DNA of 64,000 bases from Citrobacter sp. Res13-Sevr-PEB04-36 (GCF_015672735.1 NZ_JADABY010000007.1:1-64000); one strand, 5' to 3'. Counted from the first letter of the stretch, positions 39,452 through 52,379 are shown. Made by a program: numbers and translations. Notes: generated by a model not told the origin, from the sequence alone.

Positions 39452-40401
39452 TGAATCAGTGGCCTAACCCCTTTATCGAACAGCGTGCCGATCCGTTTAT
39501 TCTCCGTGACGGTAGCCACTATTATTTCATTGCTTCAGTGCCGGAATACGATCGACTGGAGATCCGTCGGGCTAACTCCCTGGAAGGACTACGCACTGCG
39601 GCTCCGGTGGTTATCTGGCGCAAACCAGACAGCGGCCCGATGAGCGAACTGATCTGGGCGCCGGAGATCCATCATATTGCTGGCAAGTGGTACATCTATT
39701 TTGCCGCTACGCATACTCAGGCACTCGACAAGTTGGGGATGTTCCAACACCGCATGTTTGCCCTCGAGTGCGCAGATGCCGACCCGCTAACCGGCACCTG
39801 GACAGAGAAAGGCCAGATTAAAACGCAGTTTGATACCTTCGCCCTGGATGCCACTACCTTTAACCACCAGGGAAAGCAGTGGTATCTGTGGGCGCAAAAA
39901 TCCCCCGATATCGCCGGGAACTCCAATGTTTATCTCGCGGAGCTGGAAAATCCGTGGACGATTAAAGGCGAGCCGGTAATGCTCAGTCATCCAGAGTACG
40001 ACTGGGAGTGCCGTGGCTTTTGGGTCAACGAAGGCCCCGCCGTGATGGTGCACGGCGACAAACTGTTCGTCAGCTATTCTGCCAGCGCCACCGACGAAAA
40101 CTACTGCATGGGGTTACTGTGGATTGATCTCAGTGCCGACCCACTGAACCCGGATAACTGGCAAAAATCTCCGCGTCCTGTCTTTACCACCAGCTACGAG
40201 AATCGTCAGTTCGGACCGGGACATAATAGCTTTACGCAAACGCCGGAAGGGGAAGATGTGCTGGTGTACCATGCGAGGAACTACACCGAGATTGAGGGTG
40301 ACCCGCTGTACGATCCCAACCGCCATACACGGTTGAAACTCGTACGCTGGGACGAAAACGGAATGCCTGATTTTGGCATCCCGCCTGCTGATACATTCTA
40401 A
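39451..40401 (+). CDS. Glycoside hydrolase family 43 (arabinofuranosidase/xylosidase-like)
   Basis: 316-residue five-bladed-propeller enzyme without a signal peptide, hence cytoplasmic. The GH43 catalytic residues are recognisable: Asp14 in RADPFI (base), Asp133 in FALDATTF (pKa modulator), and Glu194 in WVNEGPAV (acid); WAPEIHHI and GPGHNSFT are also typical. The SVPEYDR segment recalls exo-alpha-L-arabinofuranosidases, but the substrate is inference. Translationally coupled to the upstream symporter: import of a short arabino- or xylo-oligosaccharide or glycoside, then hydrolysis. A similar pair is remembered at this place in Salmonella, not in E. coli K-12. Confidence 0.9.
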   Translation: MNQWPNPFIEQRADPFILRDGSHYYFIASVPEYDRLEIRRANSLEGLRTAAPVVIWRKPDSGPMSELIWAPEIHHIAGKWYIYFAATHTQALDKLGMFQHRMFALECADADPLTGTWTEKGQIKTQFDTFALDATTFNHQGKQWYLWAQKSPDIAGNSNVYLAELENPWTIKGEPVMLSHPEYDWECRGFWVNEGPAVMVHGDKLFVSYSASATDENYCMGLLWIDLSADPLNPDNWQKSPRPVFTTSYENRQFGPGHNSFTQTPEGEDVLVYHARNYTEIEGDPLYDPNRHTRLKLVRWDENGMPDFGIPPADTF

Positions 40402-40404
40402 AAC

Positions 40405-40480
40405 CATTGCCCGGTGGCGCTGCGCTTACCGGGCCTACATATGGTGTAGGCCGGATAAGCGTTAGCGCCATCCGGCATAA
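40405..40480. repeat. BIME (paired REP units) between GH43 gene and ampE
   Basis: Two inverted REP units (CCCGGTGGCGCTGCGCTTAC, then GCCGGATAAGCGTTAGCGCC) between converging genes. Confidence 0.85.
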
Positions 40481-40482
40481 CG

Positions 40483-41337
40483 CTATACTAATGTCCCATA
40501 AATGGTCAGTAACGCAATAATCACCACCACCACAAACGATGTCTTTTTCGCCAGCGCCACGGCGGCTTTTGGCGTTTCGACTTTATCGGTGTGCGGTTCG
40601 CGCGCCAGCGAGAACTGCGCCAGGCGTGTTAACACCTGATACTGCGAAGTATGCAAATCCGCCAGAGAAGCAAACCACGCAGGCAGCGCCTTCTCACCAT
40701 GCCCCAACAGCGCATAAACCACACCCGCCAACCGCACGGGGATCCAGTCCAGCACATGCAGGATCGCATCAATTCCCGACTGCAAACGCTGATGCGGGGT
40801 CTGATAGCGCGCCAGCCAGGACTGCCATGCACGTAAAAAAGCATAACCGACCAGCGTCACGGGCCCCCACGGACCACCGACAATCAACCAGAACAGCGGT
40901 GCCAGATAAAAGCGAAAGTTATTCCACAACAGCGCATTTTGTAGCTCGCGCAAATACTCCCGCTCATTACACTCCGGTGGAACACCATGGATAAGCGTTA
41001 ACTCGCTTGCCATCGCCTCACGGGCGTGGGCATCATTGCGCGACGCCGCATTCAGGTACGCATGATAATGCAAACGTACTTTGCCAGCGCCGATACACAG
41101 TACGCCAATTAAAATCCACACCACCAGCAGCGGAACGTTAAACAGTAGTCCATGAAGCGCACGCAGTAGCAGGAATGTCACACCCATCGCAACCATCGTC
41201 ATGCCGAGGGTACGGACCATAGAAAAATGCTTAATCCGGCGGAAAAATGCTTCCGTACGGTGATCGATTTGCCAATGCTCACCCAGCTTAAACAGGCGCT
41301 CGACAATCAGCACCAGTAATGTTGTAAACAGCGTCAT
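40483..41337 (-). CDS. ampE: AmpE, inner membrane protein of the ampDE operon
   Basis: 284-residue integral membrane protein with about four hydrophobic segments, in the ampDE operon. It has been proposed as a sensor or accessory factor in beta-lactamase induction, but its activity is not established. The start overlaps the ampD stop by four bases, indicating coupling. Confidence 0.94.
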   Translation of the reverse strand: MTLFTTLLVLIVERLFKLGEHWQIDHRTEAFFRRIKHFSMVRTLGMTMVAMGVTFLLLRALHGLLFNVPLLVVWILIGVLCIGAGKVRLHYHAYLNAASRNDAHAREAMASELTLIHGVPPECNEREYLRELQNALLWNNFRFYLAPLFWLIVGGPWGPVTLVGYAFLRAWQSWLARYQTPHQRLQSGIDAILHVLDWIPVRLAGVVYALLGHGEKALPAWFASLADLHTSQYQVLTRLAQFSLAREPHTDKVETPKAAVALAKKTSFVVVVIIALLTIYGTLV

Positions 41338-41897
41338 GTCATCTCCTTGTGCGACGAGGGGGTGACCAGAGCGCGAAACCTTTCCCAGTCAAAAGACGCG
41401 CCAGGATCGGTCTTACGCTCGGGCGCAATATTGCAATGCCCGGTTATGTTATTAGCAATCGCCGGATAACGCTGAATCAGGACATGCGTTACGGCTGCCA
41501 ACTGCTGGTACTGCGCATCGGTATAGGCCAGCGTATCCGTACCTTCCAGCTCAATACCAATCGAAAAATCATTACAACGCTCACGTCCCTGATAGTTCGA
41601 CACGCCCGCATGCCAGGCTCGTTTATCAAAAGGGACATACTGAACAATTTCACCATCGCGGCGAATCAGACAATGGGCCGAAACGCGTAAATGGGCGATT
41701 TCAGCAAAAAAAGGATGGGCGTTAGGATCAATTGTTCCCGTGAATAACGCGTCGATCCACGGACCACCAAATTCACCCGGCGGCAGGCTGATATTATGTA
41801 CCACCAGCAAAGAAGGGTTTTCGTCATCCGGGCGGCAATCATAATGAGGAGAAGGAACGCGTCGCGCCTCCGCCAGCCAACCCTTATCTAACAACAT
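41334..41897 (-). CDS. ampD: 1,6-anhydro-N-acetylmuramyl-L-alanine amidase AmpD
   Basis: Cytoplasmic zinc amidase that removes the peptide from anhydromuropeptides during cell wall recycling; loss of AmpD raises AmpC where ampR-ampC is present. The 187-residue protein has the amidase_2 fold with zinc ligands in VVHNISLPP (His) and [14 protein letters not shown] (His, Asp). E. coli AmpD is 183 residues. It diverges from nadC with an 87 bp spacer. Confidence 0.96.
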   Translation of the reverse strand: MLLDKGWLAEARRVPSPHYDCRPDDENPSLLVVHNISLPPGEFGGPWIDALFTGTIDPNAHPFFAEIAHLRVSAHCLIRRDGEIVQYVPFDKRAWHAGVSNYQGRERCNDFSIGIELEGTDTLAYTDAQYQQLAAVTHVLIQRYPAIANNITGHCNIAPERKTDPGASFDWERFRALVTPSSHKEMT

Positions 41898-41903
41898 GCA
41901 TAA

Positions 41904-42878
<975 letters not shown>

Positions 42879-42892
42879 TTGCTCATGGTAAT

Positions 42893-42963
42893 GCCCGATG
42901 GCGCTTCGCTTATCGGGCCTACAACCCCAGCCGGATAAAGCATTTACGCTGCCATCCGGCAGT
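42893..42963. repeat. BIME downstream of nadC
   Basis: Paired REP units (CCCGATGGCGCTTCGCTTATC, then CGGATAAAGCATTTACGCTGCCATCCGG) in the nadC-ppdD gap; the rest of this 231 bp gap should contain the ppdD promoter. Confidence 0.82.
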
Positions 42964-43109
42964 TTCTTCGCGTTCCCTCGCAAAAACATTGTTTGCTTGT
43001 GTAATTTCGTAAAAACCCTCTGAACCCATCTTCCCGTTCTATTTTTTGCCCCTCGCCTAAGCGCCCTCTGATTTGCCACAGTAGCATCAGCTAACTCAAG
43101 GAGCGAACC

Positions 43110-43547
43110 ATGGACAAGCAACGAGGCTTCACGCTTATCGAACTGATGGTGGTCATTGGCATCATTGCCATTCTCAGCGCCATCGGTATTCCGGCTTATC
43201 AGAACTATCTACGCAAGGCGGCACTGACAGACATGTTGCAAACCTTTGTCCCCTACCGCACAGCAGTCGAACTCTGCGCGCTGGAGCACGGCGGTACAGA
43301 CACCTGTGATGCCGGGGCCAATGGTATTCCTTCTCCTACCACCACGCGCTATGTCTCCGGCATGAGCGTCGAAAAAGGCATCGTCAGCCTTACCGGGCAG
43401 GAAAGCCTCAACGGCCTGAGCGTGACCCTGACGCCCAACTGGGACAATGCCAACGGTATTACCGGCTGGAGCCGTAACTGCAACATCCAAAATGACGGTG
43501 CTTTGCAGCAGGCCTGTGAAGACGTTTTCCGTTTCGATGCCAACTAA
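43110..43547 (+). CDS. ppdD: Type IV major prepilin PpdD
   Basis: 145-residue prepilin. The class III signal is cut after Gly6 (MDKQRG|FTLIELMVV), leaving an N-methylated Phe, the Glu5 needed for assembly, and a hydrophobic helix. Four cysteines in the globular part (C-AL, TC-DA, NC-NI, AC-ED) probably form two disulfides, as in E. coli PpdD. First gene of ppdD-hofB-hofC; ribosome binding site AAGGAG. Confidence 0.96.
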   Translation: MDKQRGFTLIELMVVIGIIAILSAIGIPAYQNYLRKAALTDMLQTFVPYRTAVELCALEHGGTDTCDAGANGIPSPTTTRYVSGMSVEKGIVSLTGQESLNGLSVTLTPNWDNANGITGWSRNCNIQNDGALQQACEDVFRFDAN

Positions 43548-43556
43548 GGAACAGAG

Positions 43557-44942
43557 ATGAATACCACGCAACTGACGGCACTATGCCAACGCTATCAAGG
43601 AATATTACTGGATGCAGACAATGACGTGGTTCACATCGCTGTCGTGGATGCGCCTTCCCACGAACTGCTGGATGCCCTGCATTTTGCCACCACCAGACGC
43701 ATCGACATCGTATGCTGGACACGTCAGCAGATGGAAGGACACACGCACAAACCGCGGCAAATGCTGCCAGCGATCATCTCTGAAAGCAGTGTGACAGCAG
43801 CAGAATTACTGACCCAGACGTTACAATCCGCGCTGGTAAAACGGGCATCTGATATTCACATTGAGCCCACACAACATCGCTATCGGATACGGCTTCGCGT
43901 AGATGGCGTACTGCACACGTTACCGGAGGTGGTGACGGAGATGGGTATTGCGCTTACCGCAAGGTTAAAAGTGCTGGCCAGTCTGGACATTGCTGAGCAC
44001 CGACTTCCGCAGGATGGGCAGTTTACTGTTGAGATTTCAGGCGCCCCCATCTCGTTTCGCATAGCGACACTCCCCTGTCGCTATGGAGAAAAAGTGGTGT
44101 TACGTCTGCTGCATCAGGTTGAGCAGGCGTTAGAAATTAACGCGCTGGGGATGCAGGACGCGCAACTGACCGCATTTTCACAAGCCTTGCAGCAACCTCA
44201 GGGGCTGATCCTGGTAACCGGCCCGACCGGGAGCGGCAAAACGGTCACGCTTTACAGCGCGCTACAAACCCGAAATACCCCGGATGTGAACCTGTGTAGT
44301 GTGGAAGATCCGGTAGAGATCCCCATTGAAGGGGTAAACCAAACGCAAATTCACCCGCGCGCTGGTCTGAATTTTCAGGGTGTATTACGCGCACTGCTGC
44401 GACAGGATCCCGACATTATAATGGTGGGTGAGATCCGCGACGGTGAAACGGCAGAAATAGCCCTTAAAGCCGCGCAAACCGGTCATTTAGTTCTTTCAAC
44501 GCTGCATACCAATTCCACCACTGAAACACTGATACGCTTGCAGCAAATGGGCGTCGCCCGATGGATGATCGCCTCCGCGCTGACGTTGGTTATCGCTCAG
44601 CGATTAGTCAGAAAACTGTGCCCCCATTGTCGGCGACGTCTTGATGCTCCGGTCACACTGCCTGCATCACTCTGGCCCACGCCGCTTCCGCGCTGGCAGG
44701 CACCTGGCTGTGAACACTGTTATCAGGGATTTTATGGCCGCACGGCGCTGTTTGAAGTTCTACCTGTCACTCCCGTATTACGCCAGCTTATCGCTAACGG
44801 TACCACTGCTGACGTGGTAGAGTCCGGCGCCCATCAGGCGGGAATGAATTCGCTTTTCGAGAACGGATGTCAGGCGGTTGAACAAGGGCTAACGACGTTT
44901 GAAGAGCTCATCCGCGTGCTGGGAATGCCCCATGCCCGTTAA
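43557..44942 (+). CDS. hofB: Type IV pilus assembly ATPase HofB (PilB/GspE family)
   Basis: 461-residue hexameric traffic ATPase that powers pilus extension. Walker A (GPTGSGKT), the Asp box, Walker B (DPDIIMVGEIRDGETAEIAL) and the His box (TGHLVLSTLHTN) are intact, as is a four-cysteine zinc site (CPHCRR ... CEHCYQG). Its N-terminal domain is short compared with PilB, as in E. coli HofB. The 3' end overlaps hofC by 11 bases. Confidence 0.95.
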   Translation: MNTTQLTALCQRYQGILLDADNDVVHIAVVDAPSHELLDALHFATTRRIDIVCWTRQQMEGHTHKPRQMLPAIISESSVTAAELLTQTLQSALVKRASDIHIEPTQHRYRIRLRVDGVLHTLPEVVTEMGIALTARLKVLASLDIAEHRLPQDGQFTVEISGAPISFRIATLPCRYGEKVVLRLLHQVEQALEINALGMQDAQLTAFSQALQQPQGLILVTGPTGSGKTVTLYSALQTRNTPDVNLCSVEDPVEIPIEGVNQTQIHPRAGLNFQGVLRALLRQDPDIIMVGEIRDGETAEIALKAAQTGHLVLSTLHTNSTTETLIRLQQMGVARWMIASALTLVIAQRLVRKLCPHCRRRLDAPVTLPASLWPTPLPRWQAPGCEHCYQGFYGRTALFEVLPVTPVLRQLIANGTTADVVESGAHQAGMNSLFENGCQAVEQGLTTFEELIRVLGMPHAR

Positions 44943-46134
44943 GCAACTCTGGCGATGGCAAGGCATAAACGATCAGGGCCTGCCAGCAGAGGGAGCGCTA
45001 TGGTCGGACGACCGTCCCTCGCTGGTCTTTGCCCTGCAACAAATGCACATTACACCAATTCGCATTATGCGGATGCGTGTTAAAACCGCGCACTGGAGTA
45101 GAGAACGAAGCATCGAAGTCATACACCAACTGGCCACATTACTGAAAGCAGGGTTAACGCTTTCCGACGGATTGGCCCTGCTTGCACAACAGCATCCCAG
45201 CAGCCAGTGGCAGGCGCTGCTGCGCTCGCTGGCTTACGACATGGAACAAGGCATTTCACTTTCCACCTCACTGACGCGTTGGCAACACGTTTTTCCACCA
45301 CTTTACCAGGCAATGATCCGCACCGGAGAGCTAACCGGCAAACTCGACCTCTGCTGCTTTGAATTGGCCCGTCAGCAGAAACAACAACAACAGCTGACTG
45401 ATAAAGTTAAAAAAGCGCTGCGTTACCCGATAATTATTCTCACTATGGCCGCGATGGTCGTCTTCGCGATGCTGCACTTTGTACTGCCTGAATTTGCCGC
45501 CATCTATCGTACGTTCAACACCCCGCTACCGGCGTTAACACAGGGAATTATGACCCTTGCCCAATACAGCAGTCGATGGGGATGGCTGATGGGATTACTC
45601 GGTCTGGTGCTGAGCGGAACATATGGTCTGATAAAACAAAAAACATTCTGGCTTATTCTGCGTCAGCGGCTTTTGTTACGCTGTCCTGTTATGGGGCCGC
45701 TGGTCAGGGGCCAAAAACTCACGCAGATCTTCACCGTTCTGGCGTTGACGCAAAACGCGGGTATTCCCTTTCTACAAGGTCTGGAGAGCGTGGTGGAAAC
45801 CCTCGCCTGCCCATTCTGGTCACAACGATTAGCGCAGGTACACCTAGACATCAGTGCCGGAAAACCGGTCTGGCAGGCGCTGAAAAATGCCGGTGAATTT
45901 AGTCCATTGTGTTTACAGCTGGTGAGAACCGGTGAGGCGTCCGGCTCGCTGGATGCAATGCTGCAAAATATTGCCCGACATCATAGCGAAAACACGATGT
46001 CACAGGCTGAGAATCTGGCTGCACTACTTGAGCCGGCATTGCTTGTGATTACGGGATTAATCATAGGTACGCTGGTGGTGGCGATGTATTTACCGATTTT
46101 TCATCTGGGGGATGCGATGAGCGGGATGGGATAA
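44932..46134 (+). CDS. hofC: Type IV pilus inner membrane platform protein HofC (PilC/GspF family)
   Basis: 400-residue membrane protein with two GspF domains and three hydrophobic segments (around residues 165-190, 210-230 and 370-395). The signature LVRTGEASGSLDAML and its first-half equal MIRTGELTGKLDLCC are clear. The ATG at 44932 (MPVKQLWRWQGI) gives the E. coli length. It completes ppdD-hofBC; the remaining pilus genes (gspO/pilD-type peptidase, hofMNOPQ) would lie elsewhere. Confidence 0.94.
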   Translation: MPVKQLWRWQGINDQGLPAEGALWSDDRPSLVFALQQMHITPIRIMRMRVKTAHWSRERSIEVIHQLATLLKAGLTLSDGLALLAQQHPSSQWQALLRSLAYDMEQGISLSTSLTRWQHVFPPLYQAMIRTGELTGKLDLCCFELARQQKQQQQLTDKVKKALRYPIIILTMAAMVVFAMLHFVLPEFAAIYRTFNTPLPALTQGIMTLAQYSSRWGWLMGLLGLVLSGTYGLIKQKTFWLILRQRLLLRCPVMGPLVRGQKLTQIFTVLALTQNAGIPFLQGLESVVETLACPFWSQRLAQVHLDISAGKPVWQALKNAGEFSPLCLQLVRTGEASGSLDAMLQNIARHHSENTMSQAENLAALLEPALLVITGLIIGTLVVAMYLPIFHLGDAMSGMG

Positions 46135-46140
46135 ATTCAA

Positions 46141-46222
46141 ATGCCGGATGGCGGCGTAAGTGCCTTATCCGGCCTACGAGAATCTGAGCGTAGGCCTGAT
46201 AAACTGTGCGCCATCAGGCATT
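46141..46222. repeat. BIME between hofC and guaC
   Basis: Paired REP units (ATGCCGGATGGCGGCGTAAG, then the opposite arm ending GTGCGCCATCAGGCAT) between the converging hofC and guaC genes. Confidence 0.87.
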
Positions 46223-46242
46223 TTACAGCAAACTACTTGTTC

Positions 46243-47286
46243 TTACAGGCTATTGAAAATACGGTTTTCTTGTTCCTGCACACGTATAAAGGTAGTACGT
46301 TTGGTCAACTCTTTCAGACGAGATGCCCCTACGTAAGTGCAGGCAGAACGCAGGCCGCCGAGGATATCGCGTGCGGTATTCTCAACCGGACCGCGCAGCG
46401 GCAGCTTAACGGTTTTACCCTCCGCTGCACGGTACTGGGCAACACCGCCCACGTGACGCGTCATAGCGGACTCAGAGCTCATACCGTAGAACAGCATGAA
46501 TTTCTCACCGTTCTCCTCAACCACTTTGCCGCCGCTTTCTTCGTGACCGGCCAGCATACCGCCCAGCATCACGAAGTCTGCACCACCGCCAAACGCTTTT
46601 GCTACGTCACCCGGCATCGTGCAGCCACCATCGCTGACAATCATACCGCCAAGGCCATGTGCGGCATCCGCACATTCGATAACAGCAGAAAGCTGCGGAT
46701 AGCCCACGCCGGTTTTTACGCGTGTGGTACAAACAGAACCCGGACCAATGCCGACTTTGACGATATCCGCACCAGAAAGTACCAGTTCTTCACACATCTC
46801 ACCGGTCACCACGTTACCAGCACAGATTGTTTTCGTCGGCCATGCTTCGCGCGCTTTCGACACAAACTGAACGAAATGCTCTGAGTAGCCATTTGCCACA
46901 TCAATGCAAATGAAGCTCAGCGCAGGATTCAGTGCCAGAATCTGTTTGGTTTTTTCGAAATCGGTGTCAGATGTCCCGGTAGAAACCATCACGTGTTTGA
47001 TGACATCAGCAGATGCATTCGCAACGAAAGCAGACCAGTCTTCTACGGAATAATGTTTATGTACGGCAGTCAGAATGTCAAAAGAGGCAAGCGCAGTTGC
47101 CATGGCAAATGTTCCGACGGTGTCCATATTTGCGGCGATGATTGGCACGCCGGACCATGTCTGACCTGAATGTTTAAAGGTAAATTGACGTTCCAGCTCA
47201 ACATCGGAACGGCTTTTGAGAGTAGAACGCTTAGGGCGGATAAGAACGTCTTTGAAACCTAACTTCAGATCTTCTTCGATACGCAT
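46243..47286 (-). CDS. guaC: GMP reductase
   Basis: Converts GMP to IMP with NADPH, for interconversion of purine nucleotides. The 347-residue TIM-barrel enzyme of the IMPDH/GMPR family has the catalytic Cys in [11 protein letters not shown] and the flap segment near GMSSESAM. Length equals E. coli GuaC. It diverges from coaE across about 225 bp holding both promoters. Confidence 0.97.
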   Translation of the reverse strand: MRIEEDLKLGFKDVLIRPKRSTLKSRSDVELERQFTFKHSGQTWSGVPIIAANMDTVGTFAMATALASFDILTAVHKHYSVEDWSAFVANASADVIKHVMVSTGTSDTDFEKTKQILALNPALSFICIDVANGYSEHFVQFVSKAREAWPTKTICAGNVVTGEMCEELVLSGADIVKVGIGPGSVCTTRVKTGVGYPQLSAVIECADAAHGLGGMIVSDGGCTMPGDVAKAFGGGADFVMLGGMLAGHEESGGKVVEENGEKFMLFYGMSSESAMTRHVGGVAQYRAAEGKTVKLPLRGPVENTARDILGGLRSACTYVGASRLKELTKRTTFIRVQEQENRIFNSL

Positions 47287-47511
47287 GTGCGGATTCCTGG
47301 GGTTAATGGCGAAAAATCGAAACTCACAACTCCAGTGACGCTATCATACGCACTAATCAATACCGCGCAAGACTGCGAAATTCTCTTTTTTTACGCTACA
47401 ATCCCATAAATTTACCTGGCGCAGAGTAGGTCAATCCTGCAGCAGCCTTGCCTTCGCATGCTTAACTTTTAACTGTTTGATAATCAAACTTAAACTCCAG
47501 GATCCGGATCT

Positions 47512-48875
<1,364 letters not shown>

Positions 48876-48884
48876 GGAGTGAAT

Positions 48885-49079
48885 ATGTCTGAACAAACCA
48901 TCGTCAACTGCCCAACCTGTGGTAAGCCAGTCGTCTGGGGAGAAGTAAGTCCATTTCGCCCCTTTTGCTGTAAACGCTGTCAGTTAATCGATTTGGGAGA
49001 GTGGGCTGCAGAAGAGAAGCGTATTCCCAGCTCCGGCGATCTGTCAGAGAGCGATGACTGGAGTGAAGAGCAAAAGTAA
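48885..49079 (+). CDS. yacG: DNA gyrase inhibitor YacG
   Basis: 64-residue zinc protein that binds GyrB and inhibits gyrase in E. coli. It has the four-cysteine zinc site CPTC ... CCKRC, with ligands at Cys-x2-Cys and Cys-x3-Cys spacing, and an acidic C-terminal tail ([11 protein letters not shown]). ATG at 48885, with AAGGAG about six bases upstream, is preferred to a GTG two codons earlier. Third gene of coaE-zapD-yacG. Confidence 0.95.
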   Translation: MSEQTIVNCPTCGKPVVWGEVSPFRPFCCKRCQLIDLGEWAAEEKRIPSSGDLSESDDWSEEQK

Positions 49080-49090
49080 TTCAACTAATA

Positions 49091-49165
49091 CGTAGGGCGG
49101 GCAAGCGTGGCGCCCCCGCCAAAATTTGCCGGATGGCAGCATTGCCTTATCCGGCCTATGAACGA
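49091..49165. repeat. REP-like elements between yacG and mutT
   Basis: A GC-rich dyad (GGGCGGGCAAGCGTGGCGCCC) followed by a REP unit (TGCCGGATGGCAGCATTGCC then TTATCCGGCC) between converging genes. Confidence 0.78.
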
Positions 49166-49167
49166 CA

Positions 49168-49557
49168 TTAGCCCACAATCAGCTTGTTAATCACCGGTTC
49201 ATTGGCCGGCGGAAAATCTTCTGCATTCAGCGCATTCTGCGCAATCCACTGCGCCGGTTGCCCCTCTTTACCCCATGGCTCACCTTCCCAGCTGTCGACC
49301 AGCCAGAACCACAGCGTGATGTGTCGGTCCGGGAACGCGTACTCCAGCTTTTCGAACAGCGTACTATGAACGGGTGTAATCCCGACTTCTTCCTGTAGCT
49401 CTCGAATCAGCGCCTGCTCAGGGGTTTCGCCGGCTTCAATTTTGCCACCGGGGAATTCCAGCTTATTCGCCATGTGGGCATCTTTGGCGCGCTGAGTAAT
49501 AAAAATCTCATTCTGCTGATTACGAATAATCCCAACGGCAATTTGCAGTATTTTCAT
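49168..49557 (-). CDS. mutT: 8-oxo-dGTP diphosphatase MutT
   Basis: Hydrolyses 8-oxo-dGTP to the monophosphate and so prevents A:T to C:G transversions. The 129-residue protein has a complete Nudix box (GGKIEAGET ... RELQEEVGI). The start at MKILQIAVGI matches E. coli; an ATG three codons earlier also exists. It is downstream of secA on the same strand, 16 bp after a strong hairpin. Confidence 0.96.
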   Translation of the reverse strand: MKILQIAVGIIRNQQNEIFITQRAKDAHMANKLEFPGGKIEAGETPEQALIRELQEEVGITPVHSTLFEKLEYAFPDRHITLWFWLVDSWEGEPWGKEGQPAQWIAQNALNAEDFPPANEPVINKLIVG

Positions 49558-49572
49558 CTTTATCATCCATAA

Positions 49573-49598
49573 AAAAGGCGCAGAATTCTGCGCCTTTT
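49573..49598. terminator. Terminator between secA and mutT
   Basis: AAAAGGCGCAG-AATT-CTGCGCCTTTT is a perfect 26 bp palindrome followed by T on the minus strand, between the secA stop and the mutT start. It probably ends most dcw-secA transcripts. Confidence 0.88.
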
Positions 49599-49613
49599 CA
49601 GTGAGTTATTTGA

Positions 49614-52319
49614 TTAGCTCAGACGGCCATGGCACTGTTTGAATTTTTTACCGGAACCGCAAGGACACGGATCGTTACGACCCACTTTACGATCCCCTGT
49701 CTGTGCGGCCAGCTCTTCTGCCACAGCAGACTCGTCATCTTTATGACTCAGCTGCTGCATCTGTGCTAAACGCTCAGCTTCTTCACGACGCTGCTGCTCC
49801 ATTGCTTCGACTTCTTCAGGCATACGCACCTGAACCTTGCTCAGGGTACTGATCACTTCATACTTCAGTGACTCCAGCATTGATGCAAACATAGAGAAAG
49901 ATTCACGCTTGTATTCCTGCTTCGGATCTTTCTGCGCATACCCACGCAGGTGGATGCCCTGACGCAGATAGTCCATTGCTGCCAGGTGCTCTTTCCACAG
50001 AGAGTCGAGTGTTTGCAGCATCACGCCTTTTTCGAAGTGACGCATCATCTCCGCACCCACAACCTCTTCTTTACGCTGATAAACTTCGATAGCGTTTGCC
50101 AGAATACGTTCACGCAGCGTTTCTTCGTGCAGTTCAGGCTCTTTATCCAGCCACTCTGAAATCGGCATTTCCAGATCGAAGTCGTTTTTCAGACGCTCCT
50201 GCAGACCAGGAATATCCCACATTTCTTCCAGTGACTGAGGCGGAATATAGGCATCAATAGTGGCTTTGAAGACGTCTTCACGGATGCTGTTGATGGTTTC
50301 GCTAACGTCAGACACGTCCAGCAGTTCGTTACGTTGGCTGTAGATTGCGCGGCGCTGATCGTTGGCAACGTCATCGTATTCCAGCAGCTGTTTACGAATA
50401 TCAAAGTTGCGGCTTTCCACTTTACGCTGCGCGTTAGCAATCGCTTTTGTTACCCACGGGTGTTCGATCGCCTCGCCCGGCTTCATACCCAGTTTACGCA
50501 TCATGCCAGACACGCGGTCAGAGGCAAAAATACGCATCAACGCATCTTCCATCGACAGGTAGAAACGGGAAGAACCCGCATCCCCCTGACGACCAGAACG
50601 ACCGCGCAGCTGGTTATCGATACGACGAGATTCGTGACGTTCAGTACCAATGATGTGTAAACCACCGGAGGCTAATACCGCGTCGTGACGCACCTGCCAG
50701 TCGGCTTTAATCTGCGCAATTTGCTCTTCGGTTGGGTTCTCCAGCTCGGCAACCTCTGCCTGCCAGCTACCGCCCAGCACGATATCCGTACCACGACCCG
50801 CCATGTTGGTGGCGATGGTCACGGCTGACGGATAGCCCGCCTGTGCAACAATCGCCGCCTCGTTGGCGTGGAACTTGGCGTTCAGCACGTTGTGCTTGAT
50901 ACCGGCTTTGGTGAGTTCATTAGAAACCACTTCAGATTTTTCGATGGAGATGGTCCCCACCAGCACCGGCTGACCGTTAGCGGTACGCTCTTTAATATCT
51001 TCAATGATAGCCTGAATTTTTTCCGCTTCGGTCATGTACACCAGATCCGGCAAATCCTTACGGATCATCGGACGGTTGGTCGGCACGACAACGGTATCCA
51101 GTTTGTAGATAGAGCTGAACTCAAACGCTTCGGTATCCGCTGTACCGGTCATACCGGCCAGTTTTTCGTACAAACGGAAGTAGTTCTGGAAGGTGATGGA
51201 TGCCAGCGTCTGGTTTTCGTTCTGGATATCCACGCCTTCTTTCGCTTCAACGGCCTGGTGCAGACCATCGGACCAGCGACGCCCCTGCATGGTACGTCCG
51301 GTATGTTCATCGACGATGATAACTTCGCCGTCTTTCACAATGTAATCAACATCGCGGGTAAACAGCACGTGTGCGCGCAGTGCTGCGGTCACGTGGTGCA
51401 TTAGCATAATGTTGCCCGGAGAGTACAGCGACTCACCTTCATCCATGATGCCTTCATTTACCAGTAGTTCTTCAATAAGTACCAGACCACGCTCGGTCAG
51501 GTTGACCTGACGCGCTTTCTCATCGACAGAGAAGTGGCCTTCACCCTGGAAGGAGTCAGAATCTTCTTTTTCCTGACGCACCAGATGCGGGATGATTTTG
51601 TTCACTTTCTTATACATTTCCGAGCTGTCTTCAGCTGGGCCAGAAATGATCAGCGGAGTACGCGCTTCATCGATCAGGATGGAGTCAACCTCATCCACCA
51701 GCGCATAGTGCAGCTTACGCTGAACGCGCTCTTCCGGACTAAATGCCATGTTGTCGCGCAGGTAGTCAAAACCGTATTCGTTGTTGGTACCGTAGGTGAT
51801 ATCGGCGGCATAGGCTTCACGCTTAGCAGGCGCTGGCAGGCCAGACATGTTGATACCCACGGTCATACCGAGGAATTCGAACAGCGGACGGTTATTCTCG
51901 GCGTCACGCTGTGCCAGATAGTCGTTGACGGTTACCACGTGTACGCCTTTACCGCTTAACGCGTTCAGGTATGCAGGAAGCGTCGCGGTCAGGGTTTTAC
52001 CTTCACCGGTACGCATCTCTGCAATGCAGCGCTCGTTGAGCACCATACCGCCCAGCAGCTGCACGTCGAAGTGGCGCATGCCAAATACGCGCTTACTCGC
52101 TTCACGTACCACCGCGAACGCTTCAGGGATCAGGCTCTCAACGGTCGCGCCTTTTTCCAGACGTGCACGGAACTCAGCGGTCTTCGCTTTCAGTTCGTCA
52201 TCGGAGAGTTTTTCCATCTCCGGTTCCATCGCATTGATGACGTTGACCACTTTACGCATACGACGCAGCGTACGTTCGTTACGACTACCGAATACTTTCG
52301 TTAATAATTTGATTAGCAT
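49614..52319 (-). CDS. secA: Preprotein translocase ATPase SecA
   Basis: Motor that drives unfolded preproteins through SecYEG. The 901-residue protein has Walker A (MRTGEGKT), the [16 protein letters not shown]-type motif, motif VI ([11 protein letters not shown]) and the C-terminal zinc-binding tail ([14 protein letters not shown]) that contacts SecB. Length equals E. coli SecA. Translation is controlled by secM, whose stalled ribosome exposes the secA ribosome binding site in the 60 bp spacer. Confidence 0.98.
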   Translation of the reverse strand: MLIKLLTKVFGSRNERTLRRMRKVVNVINAMEPEMEKLSDDELKAKTAEFRARLEKGATVESLIPEAFAVVREASKRVFGMRHFDVQLLGGMVLNERCIAEMRTGEGKTLTATLPAYLNALSGKGVHVVTVNDYLAQRDAENNRPLFEFLGMTVGINMSGLPAPAKREAYAADITYGTNNEYGFDYLRDNMAFSPEERVQRKLHYALVDEVDSILIDEARTPLIISGPAEDSSEMYKKVNKIIPHLVRQEKEDSDSFQGEGHFSVDEKARQVNLTERGLVLIEELLVNEGIMDEGESLYSPGNIMLMHHVTAALRAHVLFTRDVDYIVKDGEVIIVDEHTGRTMQGRRWSDGLHQAVEAKEGVDIQNENQTLASITFQNYFRLYEKLAGMTGTADTEAFEFSSIYKLDTVVVPTNRPMIRKDLPDLVYMTEAEKIQAIIEDIKERTANGQPVLVGTISIEKSEVVSNELTKAGIKHNVLNAKFHANEAAIVAQAGYPSAVTIATNMAGRGTDIVLGGSWQAEVAELENPTEEQIAQIKADWQVRHDAVLASGGLHIIGTERHESRRIDNQLRGRSGRQGDAGSSRFYLSMEDALMRIFASDRVSGMMRKLGMKPGEAIEHPWVTKAIANAQRKVESRNFDIRKQLLEYDDVANDQRRAIYSQRNELLDVSDVSETINSIREDVFKATIDAYIPPQSLEEMWDIPGLQERLKNDFDLEMPISEWLDKEPELHEETLRERILANAIEVYQRKEEVVGAEMMRHFEKGVMLQTLDSLWKEHLAAMDYLRQGIHLRGYAQKDPKQEYKRESFSMFASMLESLKYEVISTLSKVQVRMPEEVEAMEQQRREEAERLAQMQQLSHKDDESAVAEELAAQTGDRKVGRNDPCPCGSGKKFKQCHGRLS

Positions 52320-52379
52320 AATAAAATCTCAAACGCCCCGCAGCGCGGAGTCAAAAATTATAGTTGGAAGGTTCTTTTT
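52320..52379 (-). promoter_or_regulatory. secM-secA intergenic control region
   Basis: 60 bp between the secM stop and the secA start. It holds a GC-rich stem (CCGCGCTGCGGGG on the minus strand) and AT-rich flanks. In E. coli the secA Shine-Dalgarno is hidden in a secM-secA mRNA stem-loop that opens when SecM stalls the ribosome; the same layout is present. Confidence 0.7.
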
